From NCBI GenBank assembly GCA_030278955.1, contig JAOANR010000014.1:574965-638964 (forward strand): 64,000 nucleotides of DNA, in the 5' to 3' direction. Of this stretch, positions 11,282 to 22,982 are shown piece after piece. A program made the position numbers and the translations under genes. Source of the stretch: Hygrophila difformis (Eukaryota > Streptophyta > Magnoliopsida > Lamiales > Acanthaceae). The notes under the pieces were generated by a model. It worked only from the letters and a program-made list of their open reading frames with translations. It searched no databases and had not been told where the DNA came from. How positions within the stretch are numbered: the first letter of the stretch is position 1; every line of letters starts with the position of its first letter.

Positions 11282-12572
11282 CTTTCTCTATTTTTTATTA
11301 TTTGCTACGGACCCACAGTGCACGCAGTCCAATGCACATTTTAAACTATTAATAACTCAAGTTCGGTACAAGTAAAAATTCTAAAAGTTCAATCTTTAGA
11401 AACTATAAGACGATACAAATCCAACAAGATCCAACTTGGTTATATTTTAATTTGTATAACTATGGTAAAAGTGATATCAAAGCAATATAATTAATAGGTG
11501 CAAAAATTGGATCTAACCGTTATAACTAAACTCAGGAAGCATAATGGCTATAAACATTGTCTAACATTCTGTCTTGAAGGATCTAACATTCTGTTTTGTA
11601 TGAAGTGACATTCTGTCTTAAATTATCTAATATTTTCTTATATTTTAGTCAATGTATTTCAGTCATAATAACATTATGTTATTAACATTATGCGTTGAAA
11701 TATCTAATATTCTGCCTTAAATTTCTAACATGATTATAAAAGATGTCTTCTACAGATTTAAAATATTTACGAATAAAAAAAATGAGTAAGATAGTGTTTA
11801 CTATGCAAACACTAATATTATTTAAATACGGAGGAAGTATAACATAACGTATGATAATTTAACAAAGAATGTAATATTGAATGAAAACAATTGTTAGATT
11901 TATATGACTTTGGTACATAATATTACATAAATAATAAGACATAATGTCATATTGCACAAAACATAATGCTAGATGTATTAAGAAAGAATGCCAATTTAAG
12001 TTAAACATAATGCCTAGATTTTAACACAATAAATGATACCAATCTAACACATGTTAGGTTTCAGCATGTTTTTTTTAAAAAAAATAAATAGAATGACAAT
12101 TTGAATGAAACATAATGTCAATTTAAATGAAACAGAATGTCATTTTGAATGAAGACATATTTCAAAACAGACTGTTAATATATTGAAAACAGAATGTTTA
12201 TGTACTCCAAACAGAATGTCTATATATTTCCAACATAATGTAAAAAACTCAGAACAGAATGGTAGAACATATCAAACAGAATGTTGACATATTCCGAAAC
12301 AGAATGTCAAATAATATACTCTAATATTTTGTCTCGAAATATGTTACATTCTCTATTGTTCATTGGACAACTTTTATTCCAATTTTCATCATAGTTATAC
12401 AAGTTAAAATATAGTCAAGTGAGATCTTATTATATTCGTTTCATCTTGTAGTTTTTAAATATCCAAGTTTTAGAATTTTTATTTGTACTAAAATTGAGTT
12501 ATTATTGATTTAAAATGTGAAATGAACAACGTGCACTGTGGGTCCGTAGCAAAGATTTAAAAATGGAGGAAG
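11282..12572. mobile_element. 1.29-kb non-autonomous inverted-repeat element (Stowaway-like termini)
   Basis: The ends are long inverted repeats of roughly 190 bp each. The outermost part resembles the CTYCCTCC Stowaway terminus, followed by a perfect 24-bp match (TTTGCTACGGACCCACAG and beyond) on both arms. A TA precedes the left end; the right flank reads CA, so the target duplication has decayed. The interior is an AT-rich array of ACAGAATGTC-like units whose orientation flips between the left half (ACATTCTGTC) and the right half. There is no coding capacity. The arms share a body with the short MITEs at 24779, 27100, 29949 and 37208. Confidence 0.7.
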
Positions 12573-12592
12573 CATGAGAAAAGAATTATTAA

Positions 12593-12865
12593 GTGAAGAA
12601 AGTAATCATTAGTATAATTTTATACTATTTAAATTTAAAAGGTGCAATGACAAATTTATCCCTGCAATCAATATTAACCATTGATTTAGTTTTGGATCCA
12701 ATGGTTATAAACCACCCCAGTACATGCTGTGCCAGCATGGGAGCCCTTTCGAGTCCTGACAGCCGGCCCCAGGGTGAGCATTCAGATTTTGGAAGGGATC
12801 TGCGTCAGCTGCTGACAGTTATTGCCAACAGTGATGAGAGGATGCGGAGGCGGAGCCAGGAATAG
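12593..12865 (+). other. Coding-like fragment of unknown origin
   Basis: The reading frame is AT-rich up to about 12700. It then turns GC-richer and coding-like (about 12715-12862), ending with a charged helix-like stretch containing DFGRDLRQLLTVIANSDERM. No domain is recognised and no flanking exon was found. It is most likely a captured or leftover gene fragment. Confidence 0.25.
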
Positions 12866-13395
12866 TAAGGGAGGAGGGCCAAATTAAAAAGATATTTAAT
12901 TAAAAATTTTGTTCTTCTATAAATATAACATTTTCTTTACTTTTTCCAAAATAGACCAAGTTAACTAAAATTTATACTCCCTCGTCCTATTTATAGTGTC
13001 TCAAAACTTTTGGGTACGGTATTTTATGTTGGGATAATTAGTATTTAATGTAGGGTAGATTAGTATTTAAATTAGGGGTAAATCAGGAATTTATATGATG
13101 TGATGGTAATGAGTTTGAATTTTTAATTGATTTATTTATGTGTGATGTGATGGTTGTGTGTTTGAAATTAATATTGGTATTTATTTATTTATTTATGTGA
13201 TATGATGGGGTAGGTTTTTTTCGGTGAACATGACGCCATGCGTCGGCAAAGGAAATCAAAAGACTAAAAAATCTATAGAAAGGAGGTCAAAGAGAGAGAG
13301 GAAAACGAAAAAACAAACGAACCAAGAATCAAAACCGCGGGAACCAAATGTCCGCTCTATCCGCGGCTAATTTATAACATTCTACGTTGTTGTTG

Positions 13396-13436
<41 letters not shown>

Positions 13437-14097
13437 TGTTAGCAAATTTATAGGATAGTTATCTTGACTAATGATTTACTATAAAATATCAAAATTATTT
13501 TTTCAATAAAATATAAAAAATTATATTTCATTCCTAAATTTCTATTAAATATGAAAAAAAAAAGTTTAAACTCAAAGAACTGATGGCAATAAGTTAAATA
13601 AATACAAAAATACATAATATACCAACTACTATTTATATTATAATTTGCAATTTAATGTTTAACCAAAGATAATGATTTAAATATTTGGTGACATTGTGCT
13701 AGACATCAATTTTTACAACAATACTAATTAATATTCAATCGATGGGCTCCTATATGGGTCGGCCCGCGGACTGACCCATTTAGACTCACATATAATAATA
13801 AGAGTCATAAATTAAATATTGTATACATGTGAATTTTACAATATACGTATAAATTTTCTTTTCTTTCACAATATATAAAATTTACAATATTTTTTGTTAT
13901 AATCAAATAAAATGTAAATATTATTTACATTTGTTATTTGTTATATGAATTCATTTATGTATAGATGTTCTCACAATAAGAACGACATAGTACTTTTAAA
14001 TAAATATATTAATAACTAAAGCAATATGATTTTTAACGGGCTATCTTATTTATTATCGTATAAAGAACAATTTATCATATACTAACATTATAATCTA
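12866..14097. other. AT-rich intergenic DNA
   Basis: No gene is seen. It holds a partial MITE-like end (CTCCCTCGTCC near 12977), a purine-rich stretch around 13260-13340 and the microsatellite listed separately. The rest is low-complexity AT-rich sequence. Confidence 0.6.
13387..13437. repeat. (GTT)n(ATT)n microsatellite
   Basis: A short GTT run passes directly into about a dozen ATT units. Confidence 0.95.
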
Positions 14098-14131
14098 AGC
14101 CCGATGCATCGCGCAGGCGGGTAGGTCTAGT
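14095..14131 (+). mobile_element. Helitron-like 3' end
   Basis: GCCCGATGCATCGCGCAGGCGGG forms an imperfect GC-rich hairpin and is followed within a few bases by CTAGT, as at Helitron 3' ends (hairpin then CTRR). A related sequence occurs at 18885-18913. The 5' end was not found, so only the terminus is called. Confidence 0.4.
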
Positions 14132-14780
14132 TCCATACTAAAGTAGATTCATTTATACTATAATGGCATGATATTATAAATTATAATTCATTTTATGTAA
14201 TTTTGAAAATGAATATTTTGATTATATGATTTATTACGGTATGTATATAGAAAAATATAGGAAGTGTTTCTTAAGAATATAGACATAGACATAATTTTGG
14301 ATAAAAATTGGAAAGAATATTATGATTATATGGTATAATTTATTAAGGATATTGTATAAGATATTTAATAAGAATTGTTATATATTATATAAAATTGAAA
14401 TGTTGTCAATTTCGAATGTTGTCATCTATAAATCAGTCTTGAAAACTTAACAAATCATGTTCTTTAAAATTATATAGTTCTTCAATAGTTATTCTTTCAA
14501 TTCTTTGAAATCATGTCATTCTTTAAAACAAATATCATATCTATATATTTATATGATATAATAAAATTTTAATTTATTAAAAAAAATTAACCATCTTCAT
14601 ACTTATCTATAAATACACGGTTTGTATTGTGAAAAATATAATTTTGGATTTACTTTTGCTCTTTCCTTCTCTTATAGCAATTGCTTATTCTTATTCTATG
14701 TTTTTTTTTTTGTTATTCTGCTTTCAGAATGTTTAATTCCAATCCTGATAAAGATTTTTCCTTCAAAAGTGTTCATTGGG
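14132..14780. other. AT-rich intergenic DNA
   Basis: No gene or clear repeat is seen. The sequence is mostly A and T with scattered T-runs. Confidence 0.6.
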
Positions 14781-14789
14781 TTGTAGGTT

Positions 14790-15131
14790 TAAACACATGC
14801 ACCACGTTTTTTTCCCCCTAAATATGATTTTGGAAAGAAGGCTAAGAAATTCCTCGAAGATATTCGTGACAATATGTCACTTCCATGGACGAACGAGGAT
14901 CTATCAACTCTTAATATAGCGGTAGAGTTCTTGGAAAGGGCCGAAGTTGAGATGAATGCTGCAATCGCTTCTGATGAATTCTGTACTGAGATCAGACAAA
15001 TTCAAAAGCGACTGGATGATGCAATAACTAAGTGGAAGAAAACCGGCTACAATGATTCAACTCCCTTTAGTGTTCAACCAACAAAGATGGAATTGATTCA
15101 ATCACAAAAATTTTTTTGTTTATGTATCTGA
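14790..15131 (+). other. Unrecognised exon-like fragment
   Basis: The frame is open from about 14790 to a stop at 15131. It encodes a charged, helix-rich segment with KKFLEDIRDNMSLPWTNEDL and a probable coiled coil (about residues 20-60 after the ATG at 14874). A possible acceptor (GGGTTGTAG) lies just upstream. The last codons run into an A/T-run and look degenerate. No family is recognised; it may be a gene fragment in an intergenic region. Confidence 0.3.
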
Positions 15132-15761
15132 TGTATTTTCCAAAGAAATGATTCCTTATGTTGCAAATTTAGAAACGTTTTGGTTTGTGAATGTTAGGCC
15201 AGAGCTCAAAAAGATTTTGAGTAGGTATCCAATGCCGTGATCGCGGTGTCATTTATCAATAAAATTATATTTTCTTCAGTTTCATTACGTTTATTCTTTT
15301 GATTATTTTATATGAAATATTATATAAATATATAAATTAATTTTGTTACATAATTTAAAATTTATTTTTAATGACTATGTTTACTAATTAATATGAATAT
15401 ATTTATATGGGAAACTAAAGTACTAAAAAATTGATATATAAATAGAACTAAATAGTTAATTTCAATAATCAAAATTAATTTTTTAGGTATTAAATTATCT
15501 TATACAATAATTTGATTCGATTAGATAGTATTCGTAAAGTTTAACAAATCAAATCGATACTGCAATATCCGGTTCAATTCGATTAGATTGCAACCTTGAT
15601 CTGCCAAATTTAAAATATTTATAGTATCACTCCAACTCTAGTGTTTGCTTTGTACTTAAATCAAATCATTGTTTTATTTTAACACTTTCAGACGCATTAC
15701 TATAATTGGATATGATATTATTGACTATCCTAAAATAAGTCAAGTATTATCAATCAATTCC
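15132..15761. other. AT-rich intergenic DNA
   Basis: No feature is seen beyond AT-rich sequence. Confidence 0.6.
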
Positions 15762-17212
15762 GTTAGGGTGCGACTAAGCATTTTGACTTGATGTACTGCG
15801 GTACATGGCAACCATTGATTTAATTTATAAATTGATGGTTGAGATTAACTTAAAGGTTAAAATAGTAAATTTGCTACATTTAGTTTGTGAACAAACAATT
15901 GCTGATTCTTCCATTCTTCTTATTCTTCCGTTCTTCTTCTCTTCTTCTTTGCATTTCAAGGATTGATCTCATATTACCCTCCAATTTGCTTAATTATGCT
16001 GCTATACATAGATATACATCGCTGAAATATTTTTAAATAAAGTCATTGAATTGTTCATGAAAACGTACCCGAAATATTCTAGTTGAGTCGCTGAATTATT
16101 CTTCATAGCATCGCTGAATTATTCTTCATAGCATCGCTGAATTCTTCTTGACGGCCTCGCTGAATTCTTCTTTGTAGCGTCGCTGAATTCTTCAGTGTAA
16201 TGTGGCTGAATGCTGAACTCTTCTAGGATAGTGTCGCTTAAATATTTTTTATAGCATCACTAAATTATTTTTTTGTAACATGATTGAAATTATCTATTAA
16301 TATATTTGTTACCATTCGTTGATGATTATTTGAAAATATTAGATTAGATATGATATTATTTACCAAATATTAGATATGATAACATACTAAATATAGGTTT
16401 ACCAAATATTAGATATGATATTATTTACCAAATATTAGATATGATAACAGAATTGTTTTTGGTAGCATCGCTGAATCATTCTTGGTAGCGTCGCTGAATT
16501 CTGCTTGATACCATCGCTGAATTCCTCTACTTGATCTCGCTGAAATATATTTGATAGCATCTCTTCATTATTTTTTATAGCATCACAGAATTATTTTTGG
16601 TAGCATCGCTGAATCATTCTAGGTTGTGTCGCTGAATTATTCTTGGTACCAACGCTAAATTATGCTAGATACGGTCGCTGAAATATATTTGATAGCATCC
16701 CTTCATTGTTTTTGGTAGCATCACATAATTGTTTCTGGTAGCATCGCTGAATCATTCTAGGTTGCGTCGCTGAATTATTCTTGGTACCATCCCTGAATTA
16801 TGCTAGATACGGTCGCTGAATTCCTATACTTGTGGTCCCTGAAATATATTTTATAGCATCACTTAATTGTTTTTGGTAAGATCGCTGAAATAATCTATTA
16901 ATAAATTTGATACGTATCTTGATAATAAAAAGATATTATTTGAAATATTAGATATAGATATGGATTACCAAATATTTGATATGATTTACCAAATAATAAA
17001 TATGATAACATACTAAATATAGAGTTACCAAATATTAGATATGATAACATGTCTAAAATACTTGTCGTATCGCTGAAATGCGTTGTTTTTAAAATGAACT
17101 GTTATTGTGTTATGACAATTATACCCTTTTTCATTTACAACCCTTGGATTTTAAACGGACGCTTCAGATCGCTGCCTTGATGTGCTGCGGGATTTGTTGA
17201 TCGCACCCTAAC
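15762..17212. mobile_element. 1.45-kb non-autonomous element bounded by GTTAGGGTGCGA inverted repeats
   Basis: The left end GTTAGGGTGCGA (15762-15773) is matched by TCGCACCCTAAC at 17201-17212. Just inside both ends, CTTGATGTRCTGCGG occurs in the same orientation (near 15787 and 17178), so the ends share both an inverted and a direct component. The interior is mainly the ATCGCTGAATT minisatellite. No transposase is present. The superfamily is not assigned because no clear target duplication could be read. Confidence 0.6.
16070..16900. repeat. Degenerate ATCGCTGAATTATTCTTGG minisatellite
   Basis: About two dozen units of roughly 20-25 bp share the core TCGCTGAAT with TTGGTAGC-like linkers. 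The array is interrupted near 16290-16450 by an AT-rich block containing ACCAAATATTAGATATGATA repeats. The same block recurs at about 16920-17055, so two levels of repetition are combined. Confidence 0.85.
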
Positions 17213-17276
17213 TGGACCCATTATCAATAACTTTTTTTCGTGAACAAGTATTATTAGTAAGTAAGCAATGAAAAGA

Positions 17277-17277
17277 A

Positions 17278-17308
<31 letters not shown>

Positions 17309-17311
17309 TAT
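17277..17311. repeat. (AT)n microsatellite
   Basis: An uninterrupted AT run followed by an ACACATATATA tail. Confidence 0.95.
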
Positions 17312-17633
17312 TATATTAGTTAAGGAAATTTTTCCTAACATTGGCAAGGGTGGTGTCATGGTATATTTTTTAATTAAGGCAATATGATTGTATAGTATAA
17401 AAATGATTGATAACCGAAAATTCTGTCATTGAAATTTTTGATTTTTTCTTTTTCTGTTTTGATTAAAGGAGTTAAGGACGATCACGTGCCTTTCACCTAT
17501 TGCAAGATGATCATTTTTTGGATGAAGGCTTTATGGAAGATCACGTGGTTTTGATCTATTATTGCAATATGGTTTTGATACTGGGTTTAATTAAAGAATA
17601 ATTTCTTCAATGGTTATGTGATCTACTTGGAAG

Positions 17634-18175
17634 TAGGGGTGGGAATAGGTCATGCTACCCAACAGGGGCCTATGGCATAGCCTACCGAAGGCCAGGCCAG
17701 GCTCGGGCTATTTTGAAAGCCTATTTTGCTAAATAGACTCATGCCATGCTTTATAAAAAGCCTATCAAGCCTACCAGGCCGGCCTATTTATCATTATTAT
17801 TAGTCTGTTTATGTTTACCGTATAGAAATATGAGGTATAACTATTATTATTTTATATAGAAGTAATTATTAATTTGATCTTCTATAGGTTCTTAAAATAT
17901 TTATAAGTTTTTAGATATTTGTGGATGTCGACTTGCCCAAATGCACAAATTCATGTCTTTGAGCCTTACGATTATATTCGGACATATATAAAAGAATTTT
18001 TGCTTAATTTTAAAATAGGCTTAATCAGGCTCCCTATTTAAATAAATAGGCCATGCTTAGGTCTATAAGATAGGCCTATCATAGGTTATAGGCCAGGCTC
18101 GGGCCTTGAAAAATTGACACAGGCCTAGGCCGTTCAAGCCTAGGCCTAGCCCGGCCTAGCCTATTTCCACCCCTA
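17634..18175. mobile_element. hAT-type non-autonomous element with 8-bp target duplication
   Basis: The ends are TAGGGGTGGGAATAGG and its complement CCTATTTCCACCCCTA. They are flanked by a perfect 8-bp duplication CTTGGAAG (17626-17633 and 18176-18183). The subterminal regions are filled with short GGCCTA/TAGGCC repeats in both orientations, as is usual for hAT ends. At 542 bp there is no transposase. Confidence 0.92.
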
Positions 18176-18183
18176 CTTGGAAG

Positions 18184-18880
18184 AATTGAAATGTTGCAGT
18201 GTTGGTCCTTTAGTTATAGATATGACTTGGTGACACTCAAATAAATATAGATTAAATTCATCAAATTTTATGAAACATTTACAATGTACGGAGCACAATT
18301 TTTCGTACACATTTTTTTCAGTATAATATTGTAAAATTCCAGTAGAAAAATTTCTATTTGAGTAAACTATAATTTTTTATTTTGTTCAATTTTGATTTCT
18401 TTAAAAAGTGTAATAATTCTCATGGTTTGCTACCAAATGATATGATATTTTGTACTATAATATAGATATGAGATTTCAGATTTGTACATGTACAGAACAT
18501 ACAAATTTAGAATTCAATTTATGAACTAAATAAGTTTTAGTTTTGTATACATGAATATTTTTTACGGTAAAAATAGTTTATATTTAGTTTAAATCCATAA
18601 TTTACTAATGATATAATTTAATATACATGCTATTTTATACATTTATGTTATTTAATTTTTTTTCTATCAAATTCTTTTTGCCCACGCGTGTAGATCGGCG
18701 GTTTATTAGCCATGTGGTCGGTAGTGATATAGTTAATTTTAATTGCAATATAATTATTTTGTTGATACTTACAACTGTTTTCGTATTTTGTGTGTCAAGT
18801 TGAAATGTGGATTCCCACTTATAAGTAACGATAATAGGAAATTATTTTCACTTATAATATTTGCTTTCAATATTTTAATT
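18184..18880. other. AT-rich intergenic DNA
   Basis: No gene is seen. This may be the interior of a Helitron whose 3' end follows. Confidence 0.5.
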
Positions 18881-18884
18881 TAAG

Positions 18885-18913
18885 CACGGCGCATCGCGCA
18901 GACAGGTATAACT
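18885..18913 (+). mobile_element. Helitron-like 3' end split by a hAT insertion
   Basis: GCACGGCGCATCGCGCAG and GTATAACT resemble the hairpin-plus-CTAGT terminus at 14095. The final CTAGT is rebuilt only when the hAT element 18914-19939 and one copy of its target duplication are removed; it continues at 19946. Confidence 0.4.
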
Positions 18914-19939
18914 TAGGGGTGGCAAAATTCGGTATACCGAAATACCGATACCGTTACCGTACCGTACCGATTTTTTCGGTATGGGTAAAACCTATACCGA
19001 TACCGATACCGAAATTTTCGGTATATCGAAAATTGGTATACCGAAAATTTCGGTAACCTTTAATACATACCGTTGCCAAACCGAAAGTCGAAATTTCAAT
19101 ATTTACTGAAAAAATTTGAAAATTTTACATACCGAAAACCCGGTATACCGTATCATACCGAAATAAAAGAAAAAAATGCAATACTGAAAAAAAAATGGAG
19201 AATGGAGGCACTGCGTGAAAGAGGATTTGGGGCAAACTAGGGATTTGGGGTTGCAGTGCGTGAAGAATGAAGAGTGAGTGAGTGTGTGGCTGTCGAACGA
19301 ACGAATTGAGAGTGTCGGCGGCAACTCTAGGATTCCGGACTTGCGTCAGCGACGTCGCCAGTGTTCCTTTTGAATGGTTTGACAGAGGGGCGACGGTGCA
19401 GGACAAAGGGATACGAGAGGTGGTGAGGACGGCTTCAACGGAGACTGGAAAGAAAGTCGGCGGCGGTTTGGACGGAGACTGGAAACAGAGATGACGGCAG
19501 CGCTGGAGCAGATGAAGAGGGGAAGTCTGAGTTGGGTTTGGCATTCAAGAGTTGAAGGAAATGCGCTGGAGCAAATGCGCTGGCTGACCGGCAGATCTGC
19601 CTTTAGGAATTAGGGCAAATGGAGAAATGGGCTTGGCATTGAAAGTGGGCTTTAGAAAATAAGGCTGATGGAGTTGGGTTTTAAGATAGGTAAAGTTGGG
19701 CTTTAGAAATGTCCAGTGGAATAAAAATTAAAATAAAATTAAAATTAATATTTCGGTATAACGGCATACCGAAATGCCGAAAATTCCGAGAGCTTCATAC
19801 CGTTACCGTACCGATTTTTTCGGCATACTTAAATTTCGGTATACCTAAATTTCGGTATACCTAAATTTCGATATTTTTCGGTAATTTTCGATACGGTAAA
19901 CTCGGTATACCGAGTTTTCGGTAATTTTTTCCACCCCTA
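18914..19939. mobile_element. hAT-type element, 1.03 kb, 8-bp target duplication
   Basis: Termini are TAGGGGTGGCAAAATTCGG on the left and TTTTTTCCACCCCTA on the right. A perfect duplication GTATAACT lies at 18906-18913 and 19940-19947. Subterminal repeats of CGGTATACCGA in both orientations are dense. The middle (about 19190-19680) is markedly GC-richer than the arms and has coding-like frames on the minus strand, but no transposase motif; it may be captured DNA. It lies about 220 bp upstream of the MOSC gene start. Confidence 0.92.
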
Positions 19940-20160
19940 GTATAACTAGTGCTTAATAATTCTAAGGTTTGTCAAGTCGGTTATATTCAGGGCTAGAGAA
20001 ATAATACCTGGATTTGGGTCCAAAAATTTCTAAAATTCCTGTGTTTGAATTTTGGGTCCGGTCCATCATAGCAGATTACCCAGTGCGCACACTCTATTTT
20101 CATATAGAGGGAGGGAGCACCGCAGCAGCCAGCAACTTCTTTAGATTATTTCTGTCAAAC

Positions 20161-22839
20161 ATGGAGAAGGAGGGTGCGGCCGCTGTAGCTACGGTGAAAT
20201 CCTTATTTGTGTATCCCATCAAATCATGTCGAGGGATTTCTCTTCCTCAAGCGCCCATTTCTTCCACTGGTATGGCTACCAAACCAACCTTCCCTTTTAT
20301 AATTGATGCCTTGTAGTAGTTAACATGAGTACTAGTGTACTACTAGTTTAATTTCTTGTGGTTCGTTTTCGTCTTATCTAGGGTTTCGATGGGATCGACA
20401 ATGGTTAATTGTAAATTCCAAAGGCAGAGCATATACTCAAAGAGTAGAACCCAAACTCGCTCTTGTTGGTGTTGAATTGCCAAAGGAAGCATTTTATGAG
20501 GATTGGGAACCAAATAATTCCTCGTTCCTAGGTTTGACATTCACCTTGATTTTTTGAAAAAAATAGAGAATTTTAGGCTTGAGTTTGCTTTCTAGTTTAT
20601 TTACTCTGCCATCATGGACATTTTTATGGGTGGGTAAAGTACCACTGTATCAGGACTCTGCTTCAGTGTACTCTACGACTCCACCTCCTTATTTATTGAA
20701 TTTTTTAAGCAATCTAACCACACAATTTTTTGCGATATAAACTGAGCGTATGTGACTCTTATTTCCCAGGGTAAAACAGTAGTTTAAGTGGACCTTGACA
20801 CAGATTTTTCATAAGCATTTTTTTTAGTGGACTTTTGTCATACTAAAAGCATATGTGTAAATTGTTGCAGCATCCAACAGATATTGTCTCTTTTTTGAAA
20901 CCTATGTGATAGACCTTCTATGCATTCTCTGCTGTAATAATAGAAATTGAAAATCTGGAGGAGAAATAAAAACTCCACAAGCAAATGTTATGCAGGTGAG
21001 CATACCTTTTAATGGATTGATGATTAAACTTAAATCTTTCATCAGTGATAAAGGCTCCTGGCATGAATAACCTGAAGATTCCATTGAGAAGATCAGGTGA
21101 AAAAGTGGATTGTGTCTCAGTGTGGGAATGGTCAGGATCTGCGATGGATGAAGGAGCTACTGCAGCCCAATGGTTCACTGATTATCTTGGGAAGCCTAGT
21201 AGGCTAGTGCGATTTGATGATGGTAAAACCTTGAATCCTATGGATTCACAAATAATCCTTGTTTCTCTTAGTATATTTTATGATTCTCAGTTGTCAAAAA
21301 CATGCATTTTTCTCCGCCTTGAAGTCTCTTTTTCCAAGCTATTTTTTCCTTTTTATTTTTCCTGGCCTCTATGTCATTTTGTAAGTGTAGTACACCTGTA
21401 AATAAACTTGTTGATTGAACCAATGCTTGGCCATCAGGTGTGTAGGGTTTTGATTGTCACTACTTACTATATCTTGAACGCCAAGTATAGGCTAGTTTGA
21501 CAAGCTACTGTTGGCTCTTGATTTTCTTGACCAGCATCACAGGTGAGGGATGTGGATGCTAATTATGCCCCTGGATATAAAATTATGTTTGCGGATGGGT
21601 ATCCATTCCTGCTGATGTCTCAGGTTTGTTCATATAAGACCTCAATTTCACCTTTATTCTTTCATGACATGATCCTCATATCATTGCATGTTTTGAACAT
21701 GTGTTTCCAGGGATCATTGGATGCCTTGAATGCTCTTCTCAAAGAGCCTGTACGACTCAACCGTTTTAGGCCCAAGTAAATTTGCATGTTTCCTGTTTTT
21801 TATGCCTTTCAAAATCATAGTCTCTTTGATAGTTTTTACACTTACCGGGAGCTTAGGCCTATGTTTGAATGAGTGGGTGTTAATTCCATTTGTTTTGCCT
21901 ATGGTACGTGTCATTTGCGCCTCATTTTTCTCATGTCAAATTGTTTTATCCATTGAAAGCATGGGAAAAGTTTGTCTTGCTGCAGTATCCTGGTGGATGG
22001 ATGTGAACCGTTTATGGAAGATGTATGGACAGAGATTCGTATAAATAAATCAACATTTCAAGGTGTGAAGTTATGCTCTCGTTGTAAGGTAAAAAAACTT
22101 GATTCTTCAAGAATTACTGAATGGTCACAGGTTGTAAGCTCTTTTTATTTTTATTTTTTATTTTAAATATTCCCCTATTTGCCAAGCGGGGGGACCGATG
22201 AGACCCATTAATATGAATTTTTCAAGCTAAGTTTTTATACTCTTGGCTTAGTGTAAATGTGTAATCCCTATCTTCCTTGGCTTTCAATTTTCCCCATCCC
22301 GCCATCCACCCCACCCCCCAACCCAAAATTCTCTCAAATGACACCCAATTTAAAGCCAAAAATTTTCAAGCGAAAAACCAGAGAATGACTATAAGAGATA
22401 TTATGATTACTATATTTAATAATATTATTTTTTAGTTTATATTTTAATTATTATTTTTATGACCACTTAAAAATTATCTTATGGCGGATCCACTGGCAGG
22501 TGCCAACAATTAATCAAGAAACTGCAGTAGCGGGTTCTGAGCCTACGGAAACTCTTATAACCTTCCGCTCGGATAGTGTTTTGCGTCCAAACAAGAAAGA
22601 ACAACGGGGAAGGGTAAATCCTGTAGTTAAAGAAAGGGGCATTCTCCTTGCATAACCCCGATCCACTATTAACAATTAGAATTAACAAGGCCTCGGAACA
22701 ATTGATGTTGCAGGTATATTTTGGTCAGAACATGGTGTGTACCGACTCCCTAGCTGATGGGTCGGGAAACATAATCAAAGTCGGTGATCTTGTATCAGTT
22801 TTTAAAATGGTGTCCTCAGCCAGTAATTCTCCTGCATAA
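20161..22839 (+). CDS. MOSC-domain protein, mARC-type (amidoxime-reducing component-like)
   Basis: Eight exons: 20161-20269, 20382-20531, 21046-21222, 21535-21623, 21711-21775, 21986-22088, 22500-22613 and 22714-22839. All boundaries are GT-AG and they sum to 933 nt (310 aa). The protein follows plant mARC/MOSC proteins closely: an N-terminal beta-barrel motif with YPIKSCRG at residues 18-25, then GFRWDRQW and WFTDYLGKPSRLVRF segments, and the C-terminal MOSC domain. In animal mARC the equivalent of Cys230 in LCSRCKVPT binds molybdenum. These enzymes carry the molybdenum cofactor and reduce N-hydroxylated compounds with cytochrome b5 partners. An in-frame ATG 49 codons upstream (20014) exists, but family alignment favours 20161. 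No targeting peptide is obvious. The gene looks intact. It converges with the HAD gene, with about 770 bp between stop codons. Confidence 0.93.
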
Positions 22840-22872
22840 TGATGATTTCCAGGACAGCCAATGATGTTCCTG

Positions 22873-22982
22873 CATAATGGATCATTGTTTCCTACACTGC
22901 ATGTATCATCTCACCGTAATAGCACTTCATAATGGATCATTGTTTCCTACACTGCATGTATCATCTCACCGTAATAGCACTT
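22873..22982. repeat. 55-bp tandem duplication in the MOSC 3' region
   Basis: The block starting CATAATGGATCATTG is repeated twice head to tail (22873-22927 and 22928-22982), just after the MOSC stop codon and probably within its 3' UTR. Confidence 0.92.

Noticed and set aside
20014..20160. N-terminal extension of the MOSC protein from the upstream ATG
   Set aside because: The 49 extra residues have no family match and lie in a region resembling promoter and 5' UTR; the conserved start region begins near 20161.
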